From: Mercurialis annua
Taxonomy: Eukaryota; Streptophyta; Magnoliopsida; Malpighiales; Euphorbiaceae
NCBI RefSeq assembly: GCF_937616625.2
Contig: NC_065572.1
Coordinates: 36,855,653 to 36,919,652 of the forward strand
Direction: 5' to 3'
Length of the DNA stretch: 64,000 bases
The translations under genes were made by a program, and so were the position numbers. The notes under the pieces are model-generated. The model made no database searches, was not told the DNA's origin, and saw nothing but the letters and a program-made list of their open reading frames with translations. Below, in pieces: positions 1-11,611 of this stretch (positions within the stretch are counted from its first letter, which is position 1; every line of letters starts with the position of its first letter).

Positions 1-393
1 AAACCTCCGAGGAAATAAAGAATCGGAGAGCAGCTGACTCGCTCATATCATAACCCTGGAAAAATTGGGAAAACAACAGGGTCAGATATACTCAGATGAG
101 TTCATACCACTATTTACATTTATCAAGTGGAAAACCTTTAAAACCATTTAATACATTTAATAACAACATTACGTTTAATAGTTGGAACCCTAATCCACAA
201 TATTAAATATAACCATAATCCAATAGGTCTGGTCCCGAGAGCTGAGCTACACCGAGTTACCACCGACCACTCTTAATTCATAACCAGAGTCCCGAGAGCT
301 GAGCTACACAGAGTTACTCTACTGGTCCCGAGAGCTATGCTCACACCGAGTTACCACCGTATATCACATACCTTATCTAGATCAATACCGGTG
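1..393 (-). repeat. Left arm of long inverted repeat
   Basis: The reverse complement of this stretch matches 1268-1658 with only a few mismatches per 100 bases. It starts with AAACCTCCGAGG (reverse complement at 1647-1658) and ends at ACCGGT near 392. It may extend left of the window. In the intact LTRs of element A this segment exists once, so one arm was added by rearrangement. Confidence 0.85.
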
Positions 394-1267
394 ATACTTG
401 AATTTGAATTTCAATTTGGCATGTCGTTTTGGGCTAAATTACAATTTAGCCCTTAAATGTTTTTTAAACTTAATTTAGTTAAGTTTTTGGTTTGTAACTT
501 GGGTTACTTGAACTTTAAGCTATTGAGTTCCGTTTTGATTTTTTTACTATTATTTTATCAAGGTTATTCTATAATTATAAACTATGGTTTATAATTGGCT
601 TTTAATATAATTACTTATCAAGTTGTTTTCTACAATTATAAACTATGGTTTATAATTCAATATAATTATATTTATTTATCAAAGTTATTTTTGGGAATTA
701 TAAATTCTGGTTTATATTTTTGATAATATATTTTTGGTCGAGCTAGACTTGGGTCGCCCGACATGTGAGGTTAACTTGGTAGTTATCGGTAACTCGGCTA
801 ACCCATTATTTTGGAAATCAGATTATTTTATTAATTAATTTTATTTACATAATATTTGCGGAACAAATTCTAAAACGAGAACTCAATAGGCTTGGTTTGT
901 TATGACTTTATTGCGATTCGAGTATTGTGTTTACTCTTACTTGGTTTTACCTTGACTTGTTATTTGTGCTAGTCCTATGTGGCGTCTAGTACTCTCTAGA
1001 TTTAGGGTATGTTTTTAATAACGGTTTATAATTGTTTAGACTCGTCGATCGTTCGTGCTTTTGAGGCGAACCGAGTCTAGGTTGCTTGCCAGGAGTTTTC
1101 ACGTGGATTAGCAAGCTGTGAGTTTGTACTTACTATTTACTTCTTTATTAAGTAAATTGTTGTTTTAATATATAAATATATATTGTACGTATATTTCGAA
1201 CTGTTTTATCATTATGGCTTCTAGTTGGAACGTGCTACCTAATGGGCATCATTAGGACTGCGTGCGC

Positions 1268-1658
1268 ACCGGTATTGATCTAGATAAGGTATGTGATATA
1301 TGGTGGTAACTCGGTGTGAGCATAGCTCTCGGGACCAATAGAGTAACTCGGTGTAGCATAGCTCTCGGGACTCTGGTTATGAATTAAGAGTGGTCAGTGG
1401 TAACTCGGTGTAGTTCAGCTCTCGGGACCAGACCTATTGGATTATGGTTATATTTAGTATTGTGGATTAGGGTTCCAACTATTAAACGTAATGTTGTTAT
1501 TAAATGTTTTAAATGGTTTTAAAGGTTTTCCACTTGATAAATGTAAATAGTGGTATGAACTCATCTCAGTATATCTGACCCCGTTGTTTTCCCAATTTTT
1601 CCACGGTTATGATATGAGCGAGTCAGCTGCTCTCCGATTCTTTATTTCCTCGGAGGTT
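1268..1658 (+). repeat. Right arm of long inverted repeat
   Basis: This arm lies in its normal place within the LTR. It carries three copies of a motif of the type GTAACTCGGTGT...AGCTCTCGGGAC (about 1307-1435), the same triple motif found in element A's LTRs at 9373-9502 and 23607-23737 in reverse. The arms are separated by about 875 bp of LTR sequence. Confidence 0.85.
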
Positions 1659-2024
1659 TTGCTTTATTTTATAAAGTTTATTAAACTAATTTTATTCTTA
1701 GACCGCAGTAGTCAATAGAAGTCTTATGTCGAATACTTGTTATAAATTTATTCAATAAATTATTGCTATTTTGGCATTCTTTTATTAACCTGCGTTAATA
1801 TATACTTCTGCCATGTTTAAGAATCAGAGTTGGTTGAACACTTTATAATAAATGTTGTATATTATGAACTGATAGAACTAGGCTGAAGTCTCGGTTGCCC
1901 CCAAGCATTGGTTTTCTTGCCAGCTTATGTATTTGTTGGTTATCCGCAAGGCTAGCTACGGGTTTTGGTACAACCATACCCATTCCCTAGCGCCAGTCGC
2001 GATTCATGAAAATGGGTCGTGACA

Positions 2025-5000
2025 GTTTTAAACGTTTGCTTTTGTTTCGTAATGTCTAAAACGTGTGGCTTAAATCGTTAAAAATGGGAAACGTTTTATT
2101 TTGTTTCTTAACGTTTGTAAACGGTTCCCCAATTTGTTTCACCTTTTCACATTTGGATTTGTTTTGTAATGTTATAAACGTTTGGATTTGGATTTGTTTC
2201 GTAATGTTTTAACTAATTGGTTTTGTTTCATAACGTTTAAAACGTTTGGCTTAAATCGCAAAAAATGGAAAACGTCTGGTTTTGTCTCGTAACGTTTGTA
2301 AATGTTTCCCCAAATCGTTTCACCTTTTCACGTTTGGATTTTTTCGTAACGTTTTAAACGTTTGGATTTGTACTTGTTTTGTAACGTTTTAAACGTTTGG
2401 ATTTGTTTCGTAACATTTTAAATGTTTAACTTAAATCGCTAAAAAGGTGACGCGTTTGGATTTTTTTCGTAACGTTTGTAAACGTTTGACTTAAATTGCT
2501 AAAAAGGTGAAACGCTTGGATTTATTTCGTAGCGTTTGTAAACGCTTGATTTTGTTCCGTAACGTTTGTAAATGTTTGGCCTAAATTGTTAAAAAGGAGA
2601 ATTCTTGGATTTATTTCGTAACGTTTTAAATGTTTGGTGAAACGTTTGGATTTGTTTATAAATGTTTGGTTTTGTTTCGTAACGTTTGTAAACGATTGCC
2701 TTAAATTGCTAAAATGGTGAAACGTTTGGTTTTGTTCTGTAACGTTTGTAAATGTTTGGCTTCAATCGCTAAAAAGGTGAAACATTTGGATTTGTTTCAT
2801 TACGTTTGTAAACTTTTGGCTTCAATCGCTAAAATGGAGAAACGTTTGGATTTGTTTCGTAACATTTATAAACGTTTGGCTTGAATTGCTAAAAAGGTGA
2901 AACATTTGGATTTCTTTCGTGACGTTTGTAAACGTTTGGCTTAAATTGCTAAAAAGGTGAAATGTTTTTATTTGTTTCGTAACGTTTATAAATGTTTGGC
3001 CTAAATTGCTAAAAAGGGGAAACGTTTGGATTTTTTCGTAGCGTTTGTAAACGTTTGGCTTCAACCGCTGAAAAGGTGAAACGTTTGGATTTGTTTTGTA
3101 CCGTTTGTAAACGTTTGGCTTAAATCACTAAAAAGGTGAAACGCTTGGAATTCTTTCGTAACGTTTGTAAATGTTTGGCTTAAATCTCTTAAAAGGTGAA
3201 ACGTTTGAATTTGTCTCGTAATGTTTGTAAATGTTTGGCTTAAATCACTAAAAATGTGAAACATTTTGATTTATTTCGTAAAGTTTGTAAACGTTTGGCT
3301 TAAATTGCTAAAATGGTGAAACGCTTGGATTTATTTCGTAACGTTTGTAAACGTTTGGCTTAAGTCGCTAAAATGGGGAAAAAAAATTAAACGTTACGAA
3401 ACAAATCCAAACGTTTTACCTTTTTAGAAATTTATGCCAAATGTTTACAAAGGTTATGAAACAAAACCAAACGTTTCCCCATTTTAACGATTTAAGCCGA
3501 ACATTTACAAATATTACGAAACAAAGCCAAACGCTAACAAAAATCCAAACGTTTCTCCTTTTTTTCAATTTAAGCGAAATGTTTACAAACGTTGCGGAAC
3601 TAAACCAAATGTTTAACATTTTTAGTTATTTAAGTCAAACGTTTTACAAACTTTACGAAACAAATCCAAATGTTTCACATTTTTAGCGATTTAAGCCAAA
3701 CGTTACGAAACAAATCCAGTCCAAACCTTTCCCCATTTTAGAGATTTAAGCCAAACGTTTTGTTTCATAACCTCTGTAAACGTTTGGCTTAAATCGCTAA
3801 AAAGGTGAAACTTTTGGATTTGTTTCGTAATGTTTGTAAACGTTTGGTTTAAACCCCTACAAACGTTTGGATTTGCTTAGTAACGTTTGAAACGTTTGGC
3901 TTAAATTGCTAAAATGGGGAAACGCTTGGATTTGTTTTGTAACGTTTGTTAACGTTTGGTTTAAATCGCTAAAAATGTGAAACATTTGGATTTATTTCGT
4001 AACGTTTGTAAACGTTTGGCTTAATTCGCTAAAAAGGTGAAACGCTTGGATTTGTTTCGTAAAGTTTGTAAACGTTTGGCTTATATCGCTATAAAGGTGA
4101 AACGTTTGGATTTGTTTCGTTAAGTTTGTAAACGTTTGGCTTATATCACTAAAAAGGTGAAACATTTCGTTTTGTTTCGTAACATTTGGAAAAGTTTGGC
4201 TTAAATTGCTAAAATGGGGAAATGTTTGCATTTGTTTCGTAACGTTTGTACCCGTTTGGCTTAAGTTGCAAAAAATGTGAAACTTTTGGATTCGTTTCGT
4301 AACGTTTGTAAACGTTTGGCTTAAATCGCTAAAGAGGTAAAACGTTTGGATTTGTTTCGTAACGTTTGTAAACGTTTGGCTTAAATCACTAAAGAGGTGA
4401 AACATTTGGATTTTGTTCGTAACATTTTAAACGTTTGGCGTAAATCGCTAAAATTGGGAAACGTTTGGATTTGCTTCGTAACGTTTTAAATGTTTGGTAG
4501 ACGTTTGGATTTGTTTTGTAACGTTTGTAAACGTTTGGCTTAAATCGCTAAAAATGTGAAACGTTTGGATTTGTTTCGTAACGTTTGTAAACATTTGGCT
4601 TATATCGCTAAAAAGGTGAAACGCTTGGATTTGTTTCTTAACGTTTATAAAGGTTTGGCTTAAATCGCTAAAAAGGGGAAACGTTTGGTTTTGTTTTGTA
4701 ATGTTTGGAAATGTTTGGCTTAAATCACTAAAATTGTGAAACGTTTGGATTTGTTTCGTAACATTTGTAAAAGTTTGGCTTAAATTACTTAATTGGGGAA
4801 ATGTTTTCATTTGTTCGTAATGCTTGTACCCGTTTGGCTTAAATTGCTAAAAATGTGAAACTTTTGGATATGTTTCGTAACGTTTGTAAACATTTGGCTT
4901 AAATTGCTAAAAAGGTGAAACGCTTGGATTTGTTTCGTAACGTTTGTAAATGTTTGGCGTAAATCGCAAAAGAGGTAAAACATTTGGTTTTGTTTTGTAA

Positions 5001-5507
5001 CGTTTGTAAACGTTTGGCTTAAATTGCTCAAAAAGTGAAACGCTTGGATTTGTTTCGTTACTTTTTTTAAAATGTTTGGCTTAAATCGCTAAAAATGTGA
5101 AATGTTTGGTTTTGTTTTGTAACGTTTGTAAACATTTGGCTTAAATTGCTAAAAAAATTAAACGCTTGGATTTGTTTCGTAACGTTTGTAAACGTTTGGC
5201 TTAAATCACTTAATAGGGGAAACGTTTGGATTTGCTACGTTACGTTTGTAAACGTTTGGCTTAAATCGCTAAAAAGGTGAAACGTTTTGATTTGTTTCGT
5301 AACGTTTTAAATGTTTGGCTTAAATCGCTAAAAATGTAAAACGTTTGGTTTTGTTTTGTAACGTTTTAAACGTTTGGTTTTGTTTCATAACGTTTGTAAA
5401 CGATTGGCTTCTACCGCTAAAAAGGAGAAACGTTTGGATTTGTTTTAACGTTTGTTAACGTTCGGCTTAAATCGCTAAAATGGGGAAATGTTTGAATTTA
5501 TTTCGTA
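2025..5507 (+). repeat. Higher-order satellite unit, copy 1
   Basis: This stretch repeats with a constant offset of 3483 bp: 2051 pairs with 5534, 3064 with 6547, 3416 with 6899 and 3441 with 6924. The two copies share the order of monomer variants and the same internal orientation switch, so the ~3.48-kb block was duplicated as a unit. Confidence 0.85.
3384..3762 (-). repeat. Inverted satellite segment in copy 1
   Basis: Monomers here read in the opposite direction (AGCGATTTAAGCCAAACGTT on the + strand) from both flanks (GGCTTAAATCGCTAAA). The switch points are inside monomers, without unrelated sequence. Confidence 0.85.
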
Positions 5508-8500
5508 ACGTTTTAAACGTTTTCTTTTTTCGTAATGTCTAAAACATGTGGCCTAAATCGTTAAAAATGGGAAACGTTTTGTTTTGTTTCTTAACGTTAG
5601 TAAACGGTTCCCAATTTGTTTCACCTTTTCACATTTGGATTTGTTTTGTAATGTTATAAACGTTTGTATTTGGATTTGTTTCGTAATGTTTTAACTGTTT
5701 GGTTTTGTTTCATAACGTTTAAAATGTTTGGCTTAAATCGCAAAAAATGGAAAACGTTTGGTTTTGTTTCGTAACGTTTGTAAATGTTTCCCCAAATCGT
5801 ATAACCTTTTCACCTTTGGATTTTTTTCGTAAAGTTTTCAACGTTTGGATTTGTATTTGTTTCGTAACGTTTTAAACGTTTGGATTTGTTTCGTAACATT
5901 TAAAACGTTTAGCTTAAATCGCTAAAAAGGTGACACGTTTGGATTTTTTTCGTAACCTTTGTAAACGTTTGACTTAAATTGCTAAAAAGGTGAAACGCTT
6001 GGATTTATTTCGTAGCGTTTGTAAACGCTTGGTTTTGTTCCGTAACGTTTGTAAATGTTTGGCTTAAATTGTTAAAAAGGAGAATTCTTAGATTTATTTC
6101 GTAACGTTTTAAATGTTTGGTGAAACGTTTGGATTTGTTTATAAATATTTGGTTTTGTTTCGTAACGTTTGTAAACGATTGCCTTAAATTGCTAAAATGG
6201 TGAAACGTTTGGTTTTGTTCTGTAACATTTGTAAATGTTTGGCTTCAATCGCTAAAAAGGTGAAACATTTGGATTTGCTTCGTTACGTTTGTAAACTTTT
6301 GGCTTAAATCGCTAAAATGGAGAAACGTTTGGATTTGTTTCGTAACATTTATAAACGTTTGGCTTGAATTGCTAAAAAGGTGAAACATTTGGATTTCTTT
6401 CGTGACGTTTGTAAATGTTTGGCTTAAATTGCTAAAAAGGTGAAATGTTTTGATTTGTTTCGTAACGTTTATAAACGTTTGGCCTAAATTGCTAAAAAGG
6501 GGAAACGTTTGGATTTTTTCGTAGCGTTTGTAAACGTTTGGCTTCAATCGCTGAAAAGGTGAAACGTTTGGATTTGTTTTGTACCGTTTGTAAACGTTTG
6601 GCTTAAATCACTAAAAAGGTGAAACACTTGGATTTCTTTCGTAATGTTTGTAAATGTTTGGCTTAAATCTCTTAAAAGGTGAAACGTTTGAATTTGTCTC
6701 GTAATGTTTGTAAATGTTTGGCTTAAATCACTAAAAAGGTGAAACATTTTGATTTATTTTGTAAATTTTATAAACGTTTGGCTTAAATTGCTAAAATGGT
6801 GAAACGCTTGGATTTATTTCGTAACGTTTGTAAAAGTTTGGCTTAAGTCGCTAAAATGGGGAAAAAAATTTAAACGTTACGAAACAAATCCGAACGTTTT
6901 ACCTTTTTAGAAATTTAAGCCAAATGTTTACAAAGGTTATAAAACAAAACCAAACGTTTCCCCATTTTAGCGATTTAAGCCGAAGGTTTAAAAATGTTAC
7001 GAAACAAAGCCAAACGTTAACAAAAATCCAAACGTTTCTCCTTTTTTTCAATTTAAGCGAAATGTTTACAAACGTTACGGAACTAAACCAAATGTTTATC
7101 ATTTTTAGTTATTTAAGTCAAACGTTTTACAAACTTTACGAAACAAATCCAAATGTTTCACATTTTTAGCGATTTAAGCCAAACGTTACGAAACAAATCC
7201 AGTCCAAACCTTTCCCCATTTTAGAGATTTAAGCCAAACGTTTTGTTTCATAACCTTTGTAAACGTTTGGCTTAAATCGCTAAAAAGGTGAAACTTTTGG
7301 ATTTGTTTCGTGACGTTTGTAAACGTTTGGTTTAAACCCCTACAAACGTTTGGATTTGCTTCGTAACGTTTTAAACGTTTGGCTTAAATTGCTAAAATGG
7401 GGAAACTCTTGGATTTTTTTTGTAACGTTTGTAAACGTTTGGTTTAAATCGCTAAAAATATGAAACGTTTGGATTTATTTCGTAACGTTTGTAAACGTTT
7501 GTAAACGTTTGGCTTAAATCGCTAAAAAGGTGAAACGCTTGGATTTGTTTCGTAAAGTTTATAAACGTTTGGCTTATATAGCTATAAAGGTGAAACGTTT
7601 CGTTTTGTTTTGTAGCTTTTGTAAATGTTTGGCTTATATCACTAAAAATGTGAAACGTTTGGATTTGTTTCGTAACATTTGGAAAAGTTTGGCTTAAATC
7701 GCTAAAATGGGAAAATGTTTGCATTTGTTTCGTAACGTTTGTACCCGTTTGGCTTAAGTTGCAAAAAATGTGAAACTTTTGGATTCGTTTCGAACGTTTG
7801 TAAACGTTTGGCTTAAATCGCTAAAGACGTAAAACGTTTGGATTTGTTTCGTAACGTTTGTAAACGTTTGGCTTAAATCGCTAAAGAGGTGAAACGTTTG
7901 GATTTGTTCCGTAAAGTTTGTAAACGTTTGGCTTAAATCGCTAAATATGTGAGACGTTTGGTTTTGTTCCGTAACGTTTGTAAATGTTTGGCTTAAATCG
8001 CTAAAAATGTGAAACGTTTGGTTTTGTTTTGTTACGTTTGTAAACGTTTGGCATAAATTGCTAAAAAGGTGAAATTTTTGGATTTGTTTCGTAACGTTTT
8101 AAACTTTTGGCTTAAATCGCTAAAATGGGGAAACATTTGGATTTGTTTCCTAACGTTCGTAAACGTTTGGCTTAAATTGCTAAAAAGGAGAAATGTTTTG
8201 TTTTATTTCGTAAAGTTTGTAAACGTTCAGCTTAAATCGCTAAAAATGTTAAAAGTTTGGATTTGTTTCGTACCGTTTGTAAACATTTGGCTTAAATTAC
8301 TAGAAAGGTGAAACGCTTGGATTTGTTTCAAAACGTTTTTAAATGTTTAGCTTATATTGCTTAAAAGGTGAATCACTTTGATTTGTTTCATAACGTTTGT
8401 AAACGTTTCACTTAATTTGCTAAAAAGGGGAAACGCTTGATTTTGTTTCGTAACATTTTGTAAAAATGTGAAACATTTGGATTTGTTTCATAACGTTTTA

Positions 8501-8785
8501 AACGTTTGGTTTTGTTTCGTAACGTTTGTAAACATTTGGCTTGAATCGCTAAAAAGACGAAATGTTTGGATTTGTTTTATAACATTTGTAAATGTTTTGC
8601 TTGAATTACTAAAAAGGCAAAACGTTTGGCTTAAATCGCTAAAAAGGTGAAACATTTGAATTTTTCTCCGTAACGTTTGTAAAAGTTTGAATGAAATCGC
8701 TAAAAAGGTTCAACGTTTGGATTTATTTTGTAACGTTTGTAAACGTTTGGCTTTAATCGCTAAAAATGTGAAACGTTTGTAAACT
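5508..8785 (+). repeat. Higher-order satellite unit, copy 2
   Basis: Second copy of the ~3.48-kb unit, with scattered substitutions and small indels relative to copy 1. It is cut near its end by element A; the position matching 8785 in copy 1 is about 5302. Confidence 0.85.
6866..7245 (-). repeat. Inverted satellite segment in copy 2
   Basis: Same inversion as at 3384-3762, displaced by 3483 bp with the same breakpoints, so it predates the duplication of the higher-order unit. Confidence 0.85.
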
Positions 8786-10202
8786 TGTCACGACCCATTT
8801 TCATGAATCGCGACCGGCGCTAGGGTATGGGTAATGTAGTACCGAAACCCGTAGCTAGCCTATCATTTAATTCATAAACACAAAAACCTGCAGAAAACCA
8901 ATGCTCGGGGGCAACCGAGACTTCAACCTAAACTAGCAGTTATAATAATCAACCGTTAATATAACATGCTTATTCAATTCTGAGTCTAAAATAGATTTAT
9001 CATAAACCAATATAAATAATATAACATGCCAAAGCAATATAACCAGTCGAACCAATCCGACCAAATATATAATAATAACAAGACGTCTAGTTACTACTGC
9101 GGTCTAAGAATAAAATAGTTTCACTGCTTTACTAAAATAAAAGGGAACCTCCGAGGAAAAGTAAATGCGGAGATCACCAGACTCTCTCAGATCATAACCC
9201 TGGGGAAAATTGGGAAAACAACGGGGTCAGATATACTGAGATGAGTTCATACCACTATTTACATTTATTAAGTGGAAAACCTTTAAAACGTTTAAAACAT
9301 TTAATAACGATATTACAGATAATAGTTGGAACCCTAATCCACAATTCTAAATGGTAATCATAATCCAATAGGTCTGGTCCCGAGAGCTGAGTTACACCGA
9401 GTTACCACTGACCACACTTATTTCAGAGTCCCGAGAGCTGAGCTACACCGAGTTACTCTACCTGGTCCCGAGAGCTATGCTCACACCGAGTTACCACATT
9501 TCTATAAATACCTTACCCAGATCAATACCGGTGCGCACGCAGTCCTAATGATGCCCATTAGGTAGCATGTTCCAACTAAGAGCCATAATATAAAAACAGT
9601 TCGAAATATACGTACAGTATATATATTTAATATTAAAATAACAATTTACTTAATAAAGCGGTAAATAGTAAATATAAACTCACAGCTTGCTAATCCGCGT
9701 GAAATACCGGCAAGCAACTAACTCTGGTTCGCCTCTGAAGCACGAACAGTAGACGAGTCTAGACAAATAAAATAATTATAAAAATCAGACCCTAACTCTA
9801 GAGAGTACTAGACACCACACAAGACTAGCACAAATAACACGTAGTAATTAAACAATCCAAAATAATACAAATATATCCAAAAGGTAATAAAGCCCAATTA
9901 ATATAAGTCTATTGAGTTTCCGCTTAAAATCCAATTATAAATATTATTTAATAATTTTAAATAATAAATAATTTCCAAATAGTGGGTTAGCCGAGTTATC
10001 AAAAACTACCAAGCTAGCCTCACTTGTCGGGCGACCCAAGTCTATCCCGATTCCAAACGTTTATCAAATATAAACCCAAGTGTATATTTATAAAATAAAT
10101 TAACAAAATAATAAACCAATTTAAAAGCGGAACTCAATAACTTCAATTTCAAGTAACCCAAGTTACGACCCAAAAACTTAGTTAAATAAGTCAAATAAAA
10201 GT

Positions 10203-10286
10203 TCAGGGACCAATTTGCACTTTAACCAATTAGGGACCAAATTGTACTTTTGCCAATTAGGGACTAAATTGTACTTTAGTCAATTT
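10203..10286. repeat. Three ~28-bp tandem repeats in element A LTR
   Basis: Three consecutive units of the type AGGGACCAAATTGTACTTT-GCCAATT. They recur in the 5' LTR at about 24437-24520. The unit resembles intergenic AT-rich repeats; no function is evident. Confidence 0.75.
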
Positions 10287-11465
10287 GATTTCCAAAAATC
10301 ACATTAATTACTTTTATTTATAATTAAAACCAACTATAAAGTTATTAATCATCAATCCACTTAATTTAGTTATAAAATAAGTTTAGGGGCTAGATTGCAA
10401 TTTAGCCAACTTTTGACAAAACAACATTAGTAGGCAAATATAATTACCCGAGTAATTATATTAAATTAATTCATAATTAATAATCGTTAACAACTTTTTA
10501 GTTATAAATCAAAAAGAAATCCATTCCATTAGGTATAGCTAACTTAAGGTATTAAGTTGATTAAAGTTTAAGTCTTTGGTGATTAAAGTGACTATTTGAC
10601 CAATCATCTTCCTAACTTATAACCCATGAAACCCACGTACAGAAGCTCAAAACATTAAAACAAACCAAACACTGTAACTTCAAATTGAAAGCAAATTATG
10701 AAACTGAATCATGCCAAAACTCAAACCCTCAATCAAAACCACATCAGACTTCAATCTAGAGTCTGTAAACATGAGATTAAGGCAAGAACGAAACAATGCC
10801 AACATGTTAACAGTAACTCTATAACAAAAGAAAATGAAACCGAGAACAACCAACTTACTACGGATCCGAGAACCAAATGATGAAACAACTCAATCTAAAA
10901 GCTTGATCTAATAACTACTAATCATGCCAAGAGATTCATAAACAAAAGACAAGCAAAACAAAGCCAAAAGAGGAAGGGATGGTTCGGCAGAAACATGGCA
11001 GCAAAACAGAGAACACATTTGCGTATAAAAACGATGAAACGGGATTGATTAGAACGAGATCGACGGCGTACCGTTCAGCAAAATTGAGGTAGGGAAACGT
11101 AGATACGTGAGCCTAGATCGTCTGGGATCAAACGGTTCTGATTTCGATTAAGAAACGAGCAAGAACGAATCAGAAAACCGAAAGGCGTTTCAAAATGAAA
11201 ACTGAAATTTAACGAAACCAGAAAACTTACTGAACAGCGACCTTTGGAGGACGATAACAGCTTCGATACTCACCGAAATGACAAGCGGAAAACGGCTAGG
11301 GTTTCAGTGATGAGTGGTGAAGATTTTCTATTTAGAAGTCGACTTTAAATATCGAGAGGAAGTAGGTCGAAAATGAGTGCGAAGTGGGCTGGGCGAAGGG
11401 GTCCAAAAGCTGTTACCATTCACGAACGGGAATGGCCATATTTGGCCTGCTCCCGTTCGAGAAAG

Positions 11466-11611
11466 GGCCTGGTCCCGAACGGGACCAGGCCTGCAAATGG
11501 ATTCTCGTTCGAGAATCCTTGGATTCTCGAACGAGAATCACAAAAATTTCCTCAGGTCTCGGTTGAGACCTGAGTTAACCAGAAGTGGTTCAACCACTTC
11601 GGTTGAACCAC
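11466..11611. promoter_or_regulatory. Cluster of four inverted repeats in 3' LTR U3
   Basis: Four consecutive perfect inverted repeats: 12-bp arms GGCCTGGTCCCG at 11466-11491 (loop AA); 19-bp arms at 11500-11518 and 11521-11539 (spacer TT); 10-bp arms CTCAGGTCTC at 11551-11574 (loop GGTT); and two overlapping options at 11582-11600 (GAAGTGGTT/AACCACTTC) and 11585-11611 (GTGGTTCAACC/GGTTGAACCAC). On the element's strand this is U3, upstream of the TATA-like site, so a DNA-level role such as factor binding is more likely than an RNA role. That is inference. Confidence 0.85.

Larger units (their letters stand above)
1..2024 (+). mobile_element. 3' part of a Tekay-type LTR, rearranged
   Basis: From about 394 to 2024 the sequence is colinear with the 3' two-thirds of element A's LTR read in sense. 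It shares the GACTTGGGTCGCCCGACA block near 748, the GTACTCTCTAGA block near 988, the GACTGCGTGCGCACCGG block near 1257 and the terminal CCCTAGCGCC...GGGTCGTGACA at 1990-2024. The canonical CA end falls at 2024, directly against satellite. No internal region or second LTR is visible, so this is a truncated or solo LTR whose left side lies outside the window. Bases 1-393 are an inverted copy of 1268-1658. Confidence 0.8.
2025..8785 (+). repeat. 60-bp satellite array, block 1
   Basis: The block is a head-to-tail array of roughly 60-bp monomers of the type GTTTGGCTTAAATCGCTAAA + AAGGTGAAACGTTTGGATTT + GTTTCGTAACGTTTGTAAAC. Each monomer holds about three AACGTT palindromes. The period is close to 20 codons, so the minus strand stays open over long stretches and encodes a 20-residue repeat (TFTNVTKQIQTFHLFSDLSQ type). 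There is no start context, domain or conserved terminus, so I do not call these proteins. The array ends at 8785 only because element A is inserted there; it resumes at 26001. Confidence 0.95.

Noticed and set aside
3992..4405. 137-codon minus-strand frame encoding a regular 20-residue repeat
   Set aside because: It lies wholly inside the 60-bp satellite; the frame is open because 60 is divisible by three and the monomer lacks stops in this frame. No unique termini or domain.
2025..8785. CRISPR array, because of regular ~60-bp spacing
   Set aside because: There are no unique spacers; the whole unit repeats with diffuse divergence, and the genome is clearly that of a plant.
10698..10880. 60-codon plus-strand frame in element A's LTR
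   Set aside because: Low-complexity polar translation, antisense in the LTR, no ribosome-context or domain evidence.
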